64,000 nt of DNA, from assembly GCF_019352895.1 (NCBI RefSeq), contig NZ_JAAAFX010000004.1, forward strand, positions 1,170,714 to 1,234,713, written 5' to 3'. The DNA comes from Variovorax boronicumulans. GTDB taxonomy: Bacteria; Pseudomonadota; Gammaproteobacteria; Burkholderiales; Burkholderiaceae_C. A program made the translations under genes and the position numbers. Under the pieces are notes generated by a model. The model ran no database searches. It was not told the DNA's origin and saw only the letters and a list, made by a program, of their open reading frames with translations. Within the stretch, counting starts at the first letter, position 1, and every line of letters starts with the position of its first letter. This document shows, one piece after another, positions 50,102 through 58,357 of the stretch.

Positions 50102-51094
50102 ATGCACACACCCTTCAAGCCCCTCGCGGGCGGCCTGCTGGCCCTCGCCTTCGCACTCGGCGCCGGCACGGCCGCCGCGCAGACGCCGGTCAAGCTGCGC
50201 TTCAGCCACACCGTGCCCGAGAGCGACTCGCAGCACAAGGCCGCGCTCGACTTCAGCAAGCGCGTCAAGGAACGCACCCAGGGCGGGGTGGAGATCCAGG
50301 TCTTCGCCAACAGCCAGCTGGGCAACGACGTGACGCTGGTGACCGGCGTGCGCAGCGGCACCATCGACATCGGCGCCACCGGCAACCCCTTCGTCACCGG
50401 CCTCGCGCCCAAGCTCAACGCGCTCGACCTGCCCTACCAGTTCGCCGATGCGCAGCAGGCCTACCGCACGCTCGACGGCCCGGTCGGCCGCGGCCTGCTC
50501 GACGAGCTGGGCGCGCACCAGATCAAGGGCCTGGCCTTCTGGGAGATCGGCTTCCGCAGCCTGGGCAACAACAAGCGGCCGATCAACACCGCCGCCGACA
50601 TCAAGGGTCTGAAGATCCGCACCACGCCGAACCCTTCGCACCTGAAAGCCTTCCAGCTGCTGGGCGCGAACCCGCAGCCCATGCCCTTCGCCGAGGTCTT
50701 CGGTGCGCTCGAGTCGGGCGCGGTCGACGGCCAGGAGAACCCGCCCACGCTGATGCTGTCGTCGAAGATGTACGAGGTGCAGAAGTACCTCTCGCTCACG
50801 CGCCATGCCTACACCCCGCTGGTGGTGATCATGAACAAGGCGCGCTTCGAATCGCTCAAGCCCGAGTTCCAGAAGGTCATCCTCGAGGAGGCCACCGCCG
50901 CCGCGAACTTCCAGCGCAAGCTCAACGCCGACGGCGAGAAGGACGCCATCGCCCAGCTGCGCGCCAAGGGCATGCAGATCAACGAGAACCCTGATATCGC
51001 CAGCATCCGCCAGATCGTGCGCGACGAGACGCGCAAGCTCTACGTCGAGAAGAACGGCGACGCGGTGCTCAAGGCCATGGACGCGCAGCCGTGA
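50102..51094 (+). CDS. TRAP transporter solute receptor DctP type
   Basis: 330 residues. Signal peptide about 1-26 (LAGGLLALAFALGAGTAAAQ). The DctP fold follows: TPVKLRFSHTVPESDSQHKA, FANSQLGNDVTLVTGVRSGT and GLKIRTTPNPSHLKAFQLLG with the conserved Arg that salt-bridges the substrate carboxylate, then FAEVFGALESGAVDGQENP. It binds an organic acid in the periplasm and hands it to DctQM (52060, 52589). It is separated from them by the amidohydrolase gene. The next gene's GTG overlaps its stop (GTGA). Confidence 0.94.
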   Translation: MHTPFKPLAGGLLALAFALGAGTAAAQTPVKLRFSHTVPESDSQHKAALDFSKRVKERTQGGVEIQVFANSQLGNDVTLVTGVRSGTIDIGATGNPFVTGLAPKLNALDLPYQFADAQQAYRTLDGPVGRGLLDELGAHQIKGLAFWEIGFRSLGNNKRPINTAADIKGLKIRTTPNPSHLKAFQLLGANPQPMPFAEVFGALESGAVDGQENPPTLMLSSKMYEVQKYLSLTRHAYTPLVVIMNKARFESLKPEFQKVILEEATAAANFQRKLNADGEKDAIAQLRAKGMQINENPDIASIRQIVRDETRKLYVEKNGDAVLKAMDAQP

Positions 51095-52020
51095 GCACGC
51101 CGCCGCTCCCCACCGCGATCGTCGACGCGCACCACCACCTCTGGCACCTGGCGGAGGGCCACTTCCCCTGGCTGCAGGACGGCTACGACGCCGAAGCCTT
51201 CTTCCTCGGCGACTACAGCGTGCTGCAGCGCGACTTCGGCGTGGCCGACTACCGCGCCGTGACCGCGGGCCTGCCGATCGTCGCCACCGTGCACGTGGAA
51301 GCCGAGCGCTCGCGCGCCGAGTCGCTGGCCGAGACGCGCTGGCTGCACGCCGTCCATGCGCAGCACGGCTTTCCCGACGCGGTGATCGCCAACGTGGAGT
51401 TCCTCGCACTCGACGCCGAGGCCCAGATGCGCCAGCAGGCCGAATGGCCGCTGGTGCGCGGCGTGCGCTGCAAGCCCCGCATCGCGCGCAGCCCGGTCGA
51501 CAGCGTGCGCGGCCAGCCCGGCACGCTGCAGCACGAACCCTGGCTCGCGGGCCTGGGCCTGCTGCGCGAGCACGACCTGCTGTGGGACGTGCGCGTGCCC
51601 TACTGGCACCTGGAGGAAGCGGCCGAGGCCATCGCGCGCTTTCCCGGCCTGCGCGTGGCGGTCGAGCATGCGGGCCTGCCCTGGGACCGCAGCGAGGACG
51701 GCCTCGCGCACTGGCGCCGCGGCATGACGGCACTCGCCGCCCTGCCCGAGGTGGTGGTGAAGCTGTCCGAGTTCGGCCTGCCCGACGCGCCCTGGGACGC
51801 CGCGAGCAACGTGCGCGTGATCCGCGAGACGGTCGAGATCTTCGGTGCGCAGCGCTGCATGTTCGCCAGCAACCTGCCGGTGTCGGGCCTGCGTGCGCCC
51901 TTCTCCGAGGTGGTGCGCACGGTGGCCGAGGCGCTGGCGCCGCTGGACGCGGCGGCGCGCGACGCGATCTGGTGCGGCAACGCGCTGCGCGTCTACCGCA
52001 TCGCGCCCGCCAGCCGCTGA
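51091..52020 (+). CDS. COG3618 amidohydrolase (lactonase-like) B
   Basis: 309 residues, GTG start overlapping the DctP stop. The same barrel family as the 43614 gene: IVDAHHHLWHLAEGHFPWLQ, TVHVEAERSRAESLAETRWL, VRGVRCKPRI, VEHAGLPWDRS and FASNLPVSGL. It lies inside the TRAP gene set, so it probably hydrolyses the imported compound or the product of an early step, for example a lactone or cyclic amide. Pairing with paralogue A in the divergent operon suggests two related ring-opening steps or substrates. Confidence 0.9.
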   Translation: MSTPPLPTAIVDAHHHLWHLAEGHFPWLQDGYDAEAFFLGDYSVLQRDFGVADYRAVTAGLPIVATVHVEAERSRAESLAETRWLHAVHAQHGFPDAVIANVEFLALDAEAQMRQQAEWPLVRGVRCKPRIARSPVDSVRGQPGTLQHEPWLAGLGLLREHDLLWDVRVPYWHLEEAAEAIARFPGLRVAVEHAGLPWDRSEDGLAHWRRGMTALAALPEVVVKLSEFGLPDAPWDAASNVRVIRETVEIFGAQRCMFASNLPVSGLRAPFSEVVRTVAEALAPLDAAARDAIWCGNALRVYRIAPASR

Positions 52021-52059
52021 AGCCGACGCATCCCATACCGACAACAACAGGAGACCGTC

Positions 52060-52563
52060 ATGCTGTCCCGCCTTTTCGAGCGCACCGCGAACGTGCTGAT
52101 GATCACGATGATGGCCGTCATGGTCGCGCTCGTGTTCGGCAACGTGGTGCTGCGCTACGCCTTCAACTCGGGCATCGTCTTCTCGGAGGAAGCCTCGCGC
52201 TTCGTCTTCATGTGGCTCACGCTGATCGGCGCGCTGATGGTCATGAAGGACAACATGCACCTGGGCATGTCGACCATCGTCGCGCGGCTGGGCGAACGCG
52301 GCCAGCGCTTCTGCCGCTTCGTCGCCGACGTGGGCGCGCTGGGCTGCTGCCTGCTGCTGGTGCACGGCGCCTGGAAGCTGGTCGTGATCGGCATGGACGA
52401 CCGCGCGCCGGTCACGGGCGTGCCCATCGGCGTGGTCTATGCCTGCCTGCTGGTGAGCAGCGCCGGCATGGCGCTGCTGCTGGTGCGCTCGCTCTGGCGC
52501 CTGCTGAGCGGGCGCATGCCGCGCTCCGAACTGGTCAACGACACCGGCAGCGCCGGCGAATGA
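52060..52563 (+). CDS. TRAP transporter small membrane subunit DctQ type
   Basis: 167 residues, four membrane helices (about 8-30, 40-62, 80-100, 125-145). The family signature is FSEEASRFVFMWLTLIGALM, at helix 2, with the loop KDNMHLGM. It pairs with the large subunit to drive sodium-coupled uptake of the DctP-bound acid at the inner membrane. AGGAGA lies five bases before the ATG. Gap to the amidohydrolase is 39 bases. Confidence 0.93.
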   Translation: MLSRLFERTANVLMITMMAVMVALVFGNVVLRYAFNSGIVFSEEASRFVFMWLTLIGALMVMKDNMHLGMSTIVARLGERGQRFCRFVADVGALGCCLLLVHGAWKLVVIGMDDRAPVTGVPIGVVYACLLVSSAGMALLLVRSLWRLLSGRMPRSELVNDTGSAGE

Positions 52564-52588
52564 CGAACCTCCGATTCCGAAAGCACGC

Positions 52589-53866
52589 ATGACCATCTTC
52601 GTCTTCGTTTCCTCGCTGCTCGGGGCCATGGCCTTCGGCATGCCCATCGCGTTCGCGCTGCTGTTCTGCGGCGTGGCGCTGATGGTCCACCTGGGCACCT
52701 TCGACACCCAGATCCTCGCGCAGAACATGCTCGAGGGCGTCAACAACTACCCGCTGATGGCGGTGCCCTTCTTCATGCTGGCCGGCGAACTGATGAACGC
52801 CGGCGGCCTTTCGACGCGCATCGTGCGGGTGGCCGACGCGATGGTCGGCCACGTGCGCGGCGGCCTGGGCTACGTGGCGATCATCGCGGCCACGGTGGTC
52901 GCCAGCATCTCGGGCTCGGCCGTGGCCGACACCGCGGCGGTGGCGGCGCTGCTGATCCCGATGATGCGCAACGCCGGCTACAACGTGCCGCGCGCGGCCG
53001 GGCTGATCGCCGCGGGCGGCATCATCGCGCCGGTGATCCCGCCCTCGATCGCCATCGTGGTGTTCGGGGTGGTAGCACAGGTCTCGATCACCAAGCTGTT
53101 CCTGGCCGGCCTGTTCCCCGGGATCATGATGGCGCTCACGCTCACCGCCACCTGGTGGCTGTGCGCGAAGAAGGAGAAGAGCGTGGCGGTGCGCGAATTC
53201 AGCGGCGCCGCACTGGGCCGTGCGCTGCTCGACGGCGTGTGGGCCCTGATCCTGCCGATCGTGATCATCGGCGGCATGAAGTTCGGCGTCTTCACGCCGA
53301 CCGAGGCCGCGGTGGTGGCGGTGGTCTACGCCTTCGTGGTGGGCATGTTCGTCTACGGCGAGCTCAAGCTCTCGCGCGTGCCCGAACTGGTGCTGAGCGC
53401 CGCCAAGACCTCGAGCACGGTGCTGTTCCTCGTGGCCTGCGCGCTGGTGTCGGCGTGGCTCATCACCATCGCCAACATCCCGGCGCAGGTGACGGCGCTG
53501 CTCGAGCCCTTCGTCGACAGCCCGGTCCTGCTGATGTTCGTGATCATGGTGCTGGTGATCATCGTGGGCACCGCGCTCGACCTGATGCCCACCGTGCTGA
53601 TCATGACGCCCATCCTGATGCCGGTGATCACCAAGGCCGGCATCGATCCGGTGTACTTCGGCGTGATGTTCATCATGAACAACGCCATCGGCTTGCTCAC
53701 GCCGCCCGTGGGCACGGTGCTCAACGTGGTGGCGGGCACGGCGCGCGTGAGCCTCGACAGCGTGATCTCGGGCGTCTGGCCCTTCCTGCTCTCGCTGACC
53801 GCGCTGATGTTCCTGTTCGTGCTGTTCCCGCAGCTGATCCTGGTGCCGGCGAGCTGGCTGCGCTGA
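52589..53866 (+). CDS. TRAP transporter large membrane subunit DctM type
   Basis: 425 residues, about 12 membrane helices. The DctM signatures are AVPFFMLAGELMNAGGLSTR near 55, SISGSAVADTAAVAALLIP near 105 and GIIAPVIPPSIAIVVFGVVA near 145. The second repeat has LDLMPTVLIMTPILMPVITK and NNAIGLLTPPVGTVLNVV, the sodium and substrate gates. It is the transport channel for the DctP ligand. It starts 25 bases after the small subunit and is followed by the 2-hydroxyacid oxidase gene. Confidence 0.95.
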   Translation: MTIFVFVSSLLGAMAFGMPIAFALLFCGVALMVHLGTFDTQILAQNMLEGVNNYPLMAVPFFMLAGELMNAGGLSTRIVRVADAMVGHVRGGLGYVAIIAATVVASISGSAVADTAAVAALLIPMMRNAGYNVPRAAGLIAAGGIIAPVIPPSIAIVVFGVVAQVSITKLFLAGLFPGIMMALTLTATWWLCAKKEKSVAVREFSGAALGRALLDGVWALILPIVIIGGMKFGVFTPTEAAVVAVVYAFVVGMFVYGELKLSRVPELVLSAAKTSSTVLFLVACALVSAWLITIANIPAQVTALLEPFVDSPVLLMFVIMVLVIIVGTALDLMPTVLIMTPILMPVITKAGIDPVYFGVMFIMNNAIGLLTPPVGTVLNVVAGTARVSLDSVISGVWPFLLSLTALMFLFVLFPQLILVPASWLR

Positions 53867-53891
53867 TCTCCCTTTCCTTCCCCCCTGCTTC

Positions 53892-55064
53892 ATGACCCTG
53901 ATCACCAACATCGAAGACCTGCGCCTGCTCGCGAAGAAGCGCGTGCCGCGCATGTTCTACGAGTACGCCGACGCCGGCTCCTGGACCGAGAGCACCTACC
54001 GCGCCAACGAGGCCGACTTCCAGCGCATCCTGCTGCGCCAGCGGGTGGCGGTGGACATCGGCGCGCGCAGCACGCGCACGCAGATGCTCGGGCAGGACGT
54101 GGCGATGCCGGTGGCCATCGCGCCCACCGGCCTGACCGGCATGCAGCACGCCGACGGCGAGATTTTGGCGGCGCGCGCGGCCAAGGCCTTCGGCATCCCG
54201 TTCACGCTGTCGACCGTGAGCATCTGCTCGATCGAGGACGTGGCCGAGGCCACCGACGGCCATCCCTTCTGGTTCCAGCTCTACGTGATGCGCGACCGCG
54301 CCTTCGTCGAGCGGCTGATGGCGCGCGCACACGCCGCCAACTGTACGGCGCTGGTGCTCACGCTCGACCTGCAGATCAGCGGCCAGCGCCACAAGGACCT
54401 GCGCAACGGCCTCTCGGCGCCGCCGCGGCTCACCTTGCCCAACCTGCTCAACATGGCGAGCAAGCCGCGCTGGTGCGCGGGCATGCTGGGCACCAAGCGC
54501 CGCAGCTTCGGCAACATCGTCGGCCATGTCGAGGGCGTGGAGACCATGAGCTCGCTGGCCGACTGGACCGCGCAGCAGTACGACCCCACGCTCAACTGGC
54601 AGGACGTGGCCTGGATCCGCAAGGAGTGGCCAGGCAAGCTGATCCTCAAGGGCATCCAGGACGTGGACGACGCGAAGCTCGCGGCCGACAGCGGCGCCGA
54701 CGCGCTGATCGTGTCGAACCACGGCGGGCGCCAGCTCGACGGCGCGCCCTCCTCGATCCGCGCGCTGCCGCGCATCGCCGAGGCCGTGGGCCACCGCATC
54801 GAGGTCCACATGGACGGTGGCATCCGCTCGGGCCAGGACGTGCTCAAGGCGCTGGCCCTGGGCGCCAAGGGCACCTTCATCGGCCGCGCCATGCTCTACG
54901 GCCTGGGCGCGATGGGCGAGGCGGGCGTGACGCGCGCGCTGCAGGTGATCCACAAGGAGCTGGACCTGACCATGGCCTTCTGCGGGCGCACCGACGTGCG
55001 CACGGTGGACCGCAGCATCCTGCTCGACGAACCCGCACCATCGCCCGGCTTCCCCATGTTCTGA
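53892..55064 (+). CDS. FMN-dependent 2-hydroxyacid oxidase/dehydrogenase
   Basis: 390 residues, no membrane segment. Oxidises an L-2-hydroxy acid (lactate, glycolate, mandelate or similar) to the 2-keto acid. FMN barrel with N-terminal MFYEYADAGSW (Tyr), PVAIAPTGLTGMQHADGEIL, FQLYVMRDRAFVERL, the catalytic His in VSNHGGRQLDGAPSS, and FMN-phosphate loop VHMDGGIRSGQDVLKALALG. The final ALQVIHKELDLTMAFCGRTD is typical of the LldD/GOX/mandelate dehydrogenase group. It lies in the TRAP operon, so the imported acid or its hydrolysis product may be its substrate. Which acid cannot be read from the sequence. Confidence 0.93.
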   Translation: MTLITNIEDLRLLAKKRVPRMFYEYADAGSWTESTYRANEADFQRILLRQRVAVDIGARSTRTQMLGQDVAMPVAIAPTGLTGMQHADGEILAARAAKAFGIPFTLSTVSICSIEDVAEATDGHPFWFQLYVMRDRAFVERLMARAHAANCTALVLTLDLQISGQRHKDLRNGLSAPPRLTLPNLLNMASKPRWCAGMLGTKRRSFGNIVGHVEGVETMSSLADWTAQQYDPTLNWQDVAWIRKEWPGKLILKGIQDVDDAKLAADSGADALIVSNHGGRQLDGAPSSIRALPRIAEAVGHRIEVHMDGGIRSGQDVLKALALGAKGTFIGRAMLYGLGAMGEAGVTRALQVIHKELDLTMAFCGRTDVRTVDRSILLDEPAPSPGFPMF

Positions 55065-55105
55065 GCGCAACGCACGCTCGCCTTTCCGCCACCCCTGGAG
55101 ACACC

Positions 55106-56092
55106 ATGCCGACCCTCGCTTCCTTCCGTTCCCCTCGCCCCTTGCTCGCCGTGTCGCTGGCCCTCGGCGGCCTGCTGGCCACCGGCGCCACGCAGGCCGC
55201 GGACTATCCGGTGCGCCCGATCGAGCTGGTGGTGCCCTACCAGGCCGGGGGCGGGGCCGACGTGATGGCGCGCGGCTTCGCCGCCGCGGCGGTGAAGCAC
55301 CTGCCGCAGCCCATCGTGGTGGTCAACAAGCCCGGCGCGGCCGGCGTGATCGGCTGGAACGACGTGATCAACGCCAAGCCCGACGGCTACCGGCTGGCGC
55401 TGACCACGGTGGAGGTCACTTTCCTGAACCAGATCGGGCTGGCCAAGTTCGGCTGGAACGACCTCACGCCCATCGCCCGCCTCAACGCCGACCCGGCCGT
55501 GGTGGTGGTGCGCACCGACGCGCCCTGGACCACGCTGGAGCAGTTCGTCGCCGCGGCGAAGAAGCCCGACGCCAACGTCCGCGTCGGCAATGCGGGCCAG
55601 GGTTCGATGTGGCACCTGGCGGCGGCCGCGCTGGCCGACCGCACCGGCGCCAGCTTCAACTACATCCCCTACGCGGGCGGTGCGCCGGCCGTGCTCGCGC
55701 TGCTGGGCGGCCATGTGGACGCGGTCACCGTCAGCACGCCCGAGGTCGCGGCCCACATCGCCGCGGGCAAGCTGCGCGCGCTGGGCGTGATGGCCGACCG
55801 GCGCGTGAAGGGCTTCGAGACCGTGCCCACGCTCAAGGAGCGCGGCATCGACCTCGAGCTCGGCACCTGGCGCGGCCTGGCTGTGCCCAAGGGCACGCCG
55901 CCCGAGGTGATCGCGGTGCTCAAGGCGGCGACCGCCAAGACCATGAAGGAGCCCTCGCTGCGCGCCGACATGGAACGGCTGAACTTCACCGTCGACACCG
56001 ACCTGGACAGCGCGGCCTTCGAGGCCCGCATGGCCCAGGAGAGCGCCTACATCAAGGACATCCTGAGCCGGGTGGTGCTGCTGCAGAAATAG
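55106..56092 (+). CDS. Bug (TctC) family periplasmic receptor C
   Basis: 328 residues. Signal peptide about 10-33 (LLAVSLALGGLLATGATQAA). Mature PVRPIELVVPYQAGGGADVM, VVVNKPGAAGVIGWNDVINA and IPYAGGAPAVLALLGGHVDA. A close paralogue of receptor A at 44542, so the two operons hold matching receptors. Last gene of the rightward operon. Its last 41 bases overlap the convergent dehydrogenase gene (stop at 56052). ATG 55106 has GGAGA five bases upstream. Confidence 0.92.
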   Translation: MPTLASFRSPRPLLAVSLALGGLLATGATQAADYPVRPIELVVPYQAGGGADVMARGFAAAAVKHLPQPIVVVNKPGAAGVIGWNDVINAKPDGYRLALTTVEVTFLNQIGLAKFGWNDLTPIARLNADPAVVVVRTDAPWTTLEQFVAAAKKPDANVRVGNAGQGSMWHLAAAALADRTGASFNYIPYAGGAPAVLALLGGHVDAVTVSTPEVAAHIAAGKLRALGVMADRRVKGFETVPTLKERGIDLELGTWRGLAVPKGTPPEVIAVLKAATAKTMKEPSLRADMERLNFTVDTDLDSAAFEARMAQESAYIKDILSRVVLLQK

Positions 56093-57017
56093 GCGCGCCC
56101 TGCCCGGCGCTGAGGCCGGCCTCCTCGTCGTAGAGGCGCACGACGGAGGCCGAGTCGGCCGTCTCGTTGCCGCGGCCCACGTAGTCTGCATAGCGCGCGG
56201 TGGCGGCCGCCACCAGCGGCAGGTCGAGCTGCAGCTGCGACGACAGCGCCTGCACCGCGCGCATGTCCTTGAGCAGCTGCCGCGCATAGCCGCGCGGCTG
56301 CGCGAAATCGCGCGCCTGCATCTGCGGGTAGATCTTCTGCAGCAGGCCGCTGTCGGCCAGCCCGCCCGCGAGGCAGCGCGGCAGGTCGGCGGCCGCGATG
56401 CCGGCGACCTCGGCCAGCACCAGCGCCTCGGCCATCAGCACATAGCCGGTGCCGACGATGGCCTGGTTGATCGTCTTGGCCGCCTGGCCCGCGCCCACCG
56501 GCCCCATGCGGGTGCAGTTGGCCGCGAGGTCGGCGAACACCGGCCCGGCGCGCGCGAAGTCGGCCTCGCTGCCGCCGGTCATGAGCGTGAGCGTGCCGTC
56601 GCGCGCCTGCAGCGGCCCGCCCGACACCGGCGCATCGACCCAGCCCATGCCGGTCTCGGCCGCCAGCCGCGCGGCCATGGCGCGCGTGGCGTCGGGCGTG
56701 ATGGTGGAGTGGTCGAGCAGCAGCTTGCCCGCCGCGGGTCCGGCCGACGCGATGCCGCCGTCGCCGAAGACGCAGGCCTGCACGGCCGGCCCGTCGAGCA
56801 CGCACAGCAGCACGATGTCGCTGGCCGCGGCCACGCCCGCCGGGTTCGGCGCCGCGACCGCGCCGGCCGCGACCAGCGGCGCCATGCGTTCGGGCTCGAG
56901 GTTCCAGACCGTGAGCGCCCAGCCTTGTTCGAGCAGGCGCTGCGCCATGGCCGAGCCCAGCAGCCCGAGGCCGATGAAGCCCAGGCGCGGTCGGGCGGAA
57001 GTGGAATGGGAAGTCAT
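56052..57017 (-). CDS. 3-hydroxyisobutyrate dehydrogenase-like NAD(P) enzyme
   Basis: 321 residues from ATG 57017 (MTSHSTSARPRLGFIGL). Beta-hydroxyacid dehydrogenase family: Rossmann GFIGLGLLGSAMAQRLLEQG (13-32), catalytic segments WVDAPVSGGPLQARDGTLTL (about 125-144) and GPVGAGQAAKTINQAIV with the catalytic Lys. Family members oxidise 3-hydroxyisobutyrate, tartronate semialdehyde or similar. The extreme C-terminus (AGQGAPISAAAPPGSG) is made in the 41-base overlap with receptor C and lacks family match. It has promoter C of the shared set and probably belongs to the same regulon. Start 57071 is too long. Confidence 0.92.
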   Translation of the reverse strand: MTSHSTSARPRLGFIGLGLLGSAMAQRLLEQGWALTVWNLEPERMAPLVAAGAVAAPNPAGVAAASDIVLLCVLDGPAVQACVFGDGGIASAGPAAGKLLLDHSTITPDATRAMAARLAAETGMGWVDAPVSGGPLQARDGTLTLMTGGSEADFARAGPVFADLAANCTRMGPVGAGQAAKTINQAIVGTGYVLMAEALVLAEVAGIAAADLPRCLAGGLADSGLLQKIYPQMQARDFAQPRGYARQLLKDMRAVQALSSQLQLDLPLVAAATARYADYVGRGNETADSASVVRLYDEEAGLSAGQGAPISAAAPPGSGCP

Positions 57018-57042
57018 GCGATACCTTGTGGAGTCGGCCCGC

Positions 57043-57071
57043 AGTCTAGGCAACGAGAAGTCGGGCGGCAA
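57043..57071 (-). promoter_or_regulatory. Sigma-70 promoter C of the shared set (3-hydroxyacid dehydrogenase)
   Basis: TTGCCG (57071-57066), 17 bases, TAGACT (57048-57043) on the minus strand; 25 bases upstream of ATG 57017. The near-copy 11-mer AGAAAAGTTCG (57075-57085) touches the -35. Confidence 0.65.
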
Positions 57072-57251
57072 ACCAGAAAAGTTCGCGCAGCGGGTGACAA
57101 AAACTCATGCGCTTCAAGCGCTGCGGCGTCGAGGTGTCACCAAGGTATTCAGCGGGGTGTCGGTCCGCATCGCCCGCACTTGAAACAGCATGTATCTTCC
57201 CGGGTGGCGCCGGCATCTCGCCGCGCCAGCGATAACAACACAAGGAAGAGC

Positions 57252-58331
57252 ATGAGGATTCTGTTTTCATTGGCCTGCGTGGCTGCACTGGCAGGTTTGA
57301 CAGGGTGTGGAGGAGGAGGTGGTGGTGGTGGCGCTGCGACACCTTCGGCGCCCGACGTCCCGACCGCCGACGCGCGCAACGGCAGCTACCGGGTCTACGC
57401 GAGCAACGGGCTGCAATACCAGCTGAGCCTGGACTTCGACCAGAATCGCTATACCTTCACCGACCAGGACGGCAGCCACCCGGTCTCCAACACCTTCGGC
57501 ACGGATGCATCCGAAGCCGGCAGCTACTTCTTCAAGAGCGACCGGGCGCCGTCGACAGCCAACGTGTCGCGCTTCCGGGTCACGACCGACGCGGTGGTCG
57601 GCGCTTTCCCCTTTGTCGAGCCACTGGCGGCCACCCCCACCTACGTGGTCAAGCCCTTCATCGCGGCGCGCAAGCTGATCACGGCCGCGGCAGAGCTCGA
57701 CGGCACCTACAACCTGTTCGGCATCAGCCGTGAAGCGGCCGGCGACGGCTCGGCGATCACGCAGACGTCGCTGTCCGCAGGCGGCACGGTGTTCAAGCTC
57801 TGCAACAGCATGCAGATCTTCAGCATCGCCAATTGCCCGGCCAACGTGCTCCTGACCTACACCGTCGCGCCCACCGATGTGGCCGGCACCTGGCGCATGG
57901 TCAACGACGCGAACCCCAACGACACCAGCCGCTTCTCGGTCGCGCGCATCGGCAACCAGAACGTCTACCTCTCGGGCGGTGCCTCCATCGCGATCGCCGG
58001 GCGCTACCTGATGCGGATCGGCGTGCAGGACACCCCGGTGTGGAACGCCGCCGCCGGCTACGGGGCGTCGACCGGTGGCTCGTGGGGCAAGGTCACCCTC
58101 AGCGCCACGGGCAACACGCGCAACGTGATCGCCGCCAACGGCAGCACGTCCACGTCCACGAACTTCTTCGGGGGCTTGGGGACCACGGGACCGCTCGGCA
58201 TGCGCGACATTTCCAACGCCGCACCAGGTGCCGGATACTTCGCCATCTACAACACGAAGCTCCTGGTGCTCGTCGGCGGCGCGGCGCCCTCCGCCAACGT
58301 CGGCTACCTGCAGATCAACCTGCTCGACTAG
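57252..58331 (+). CDS. Putative lipoprotein, function unknown
   Basis: 359 residues. Signal peptide with a lipobox: RILFSLACVAALAGLTGC, Cys21 or nearby as the lipid anchor, then eight glycines. The rest is a beta-rich, Ser/Thr/Ala-rich domain (NGSYRVYASNGLQYQLSLDF, FTDQDGSHPVSNTFGTDASE, GRYLMRIGVQDTPVWNAAAG) of no family I can name. The poly-Gly is encoded by GGA/GGT repeats, a possible site of length variation. ATG 57252 has AAGGAAGAG before it. Probably anchored to the outer membrane. It stands alone; the LysE gene downstream is convergent. Confidence 0.82.
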   Translation: MRILFSLACVAALAGLTGCGGGGGGGGAATPSAPDVPTADARNGSYRVYASNGLQYQLSLDFDQNRYTFTDQDGSHPVSNTFGTDASEAGSYFFKSDRAPSTANVSRFRVTTDAVVGAFPFVEPLAATPTYVVKPFIAARKLITAAAELDGTYNLFGISREAAGDGSAITQTSLSAGGTVFKLCNSMQIFSIANCPANVLLTYTVAPTDVAGTWRMVNDANPNDTSRFSVARIGNQNVYLSGGASIAIAGRYLMRIGVQDTPVWNAAAGYGASTGGSWGKVTLSATGNTRNVIAANGSTSTSTNFFGGLGTTGPLGMRDISNAAPGAGYFAIYNTKLLVLVGGAAPSANVGYLQINLLD

Positions 58332-58357
58332 GCGGCCATGGCCTCAGGCAGCGCCCT

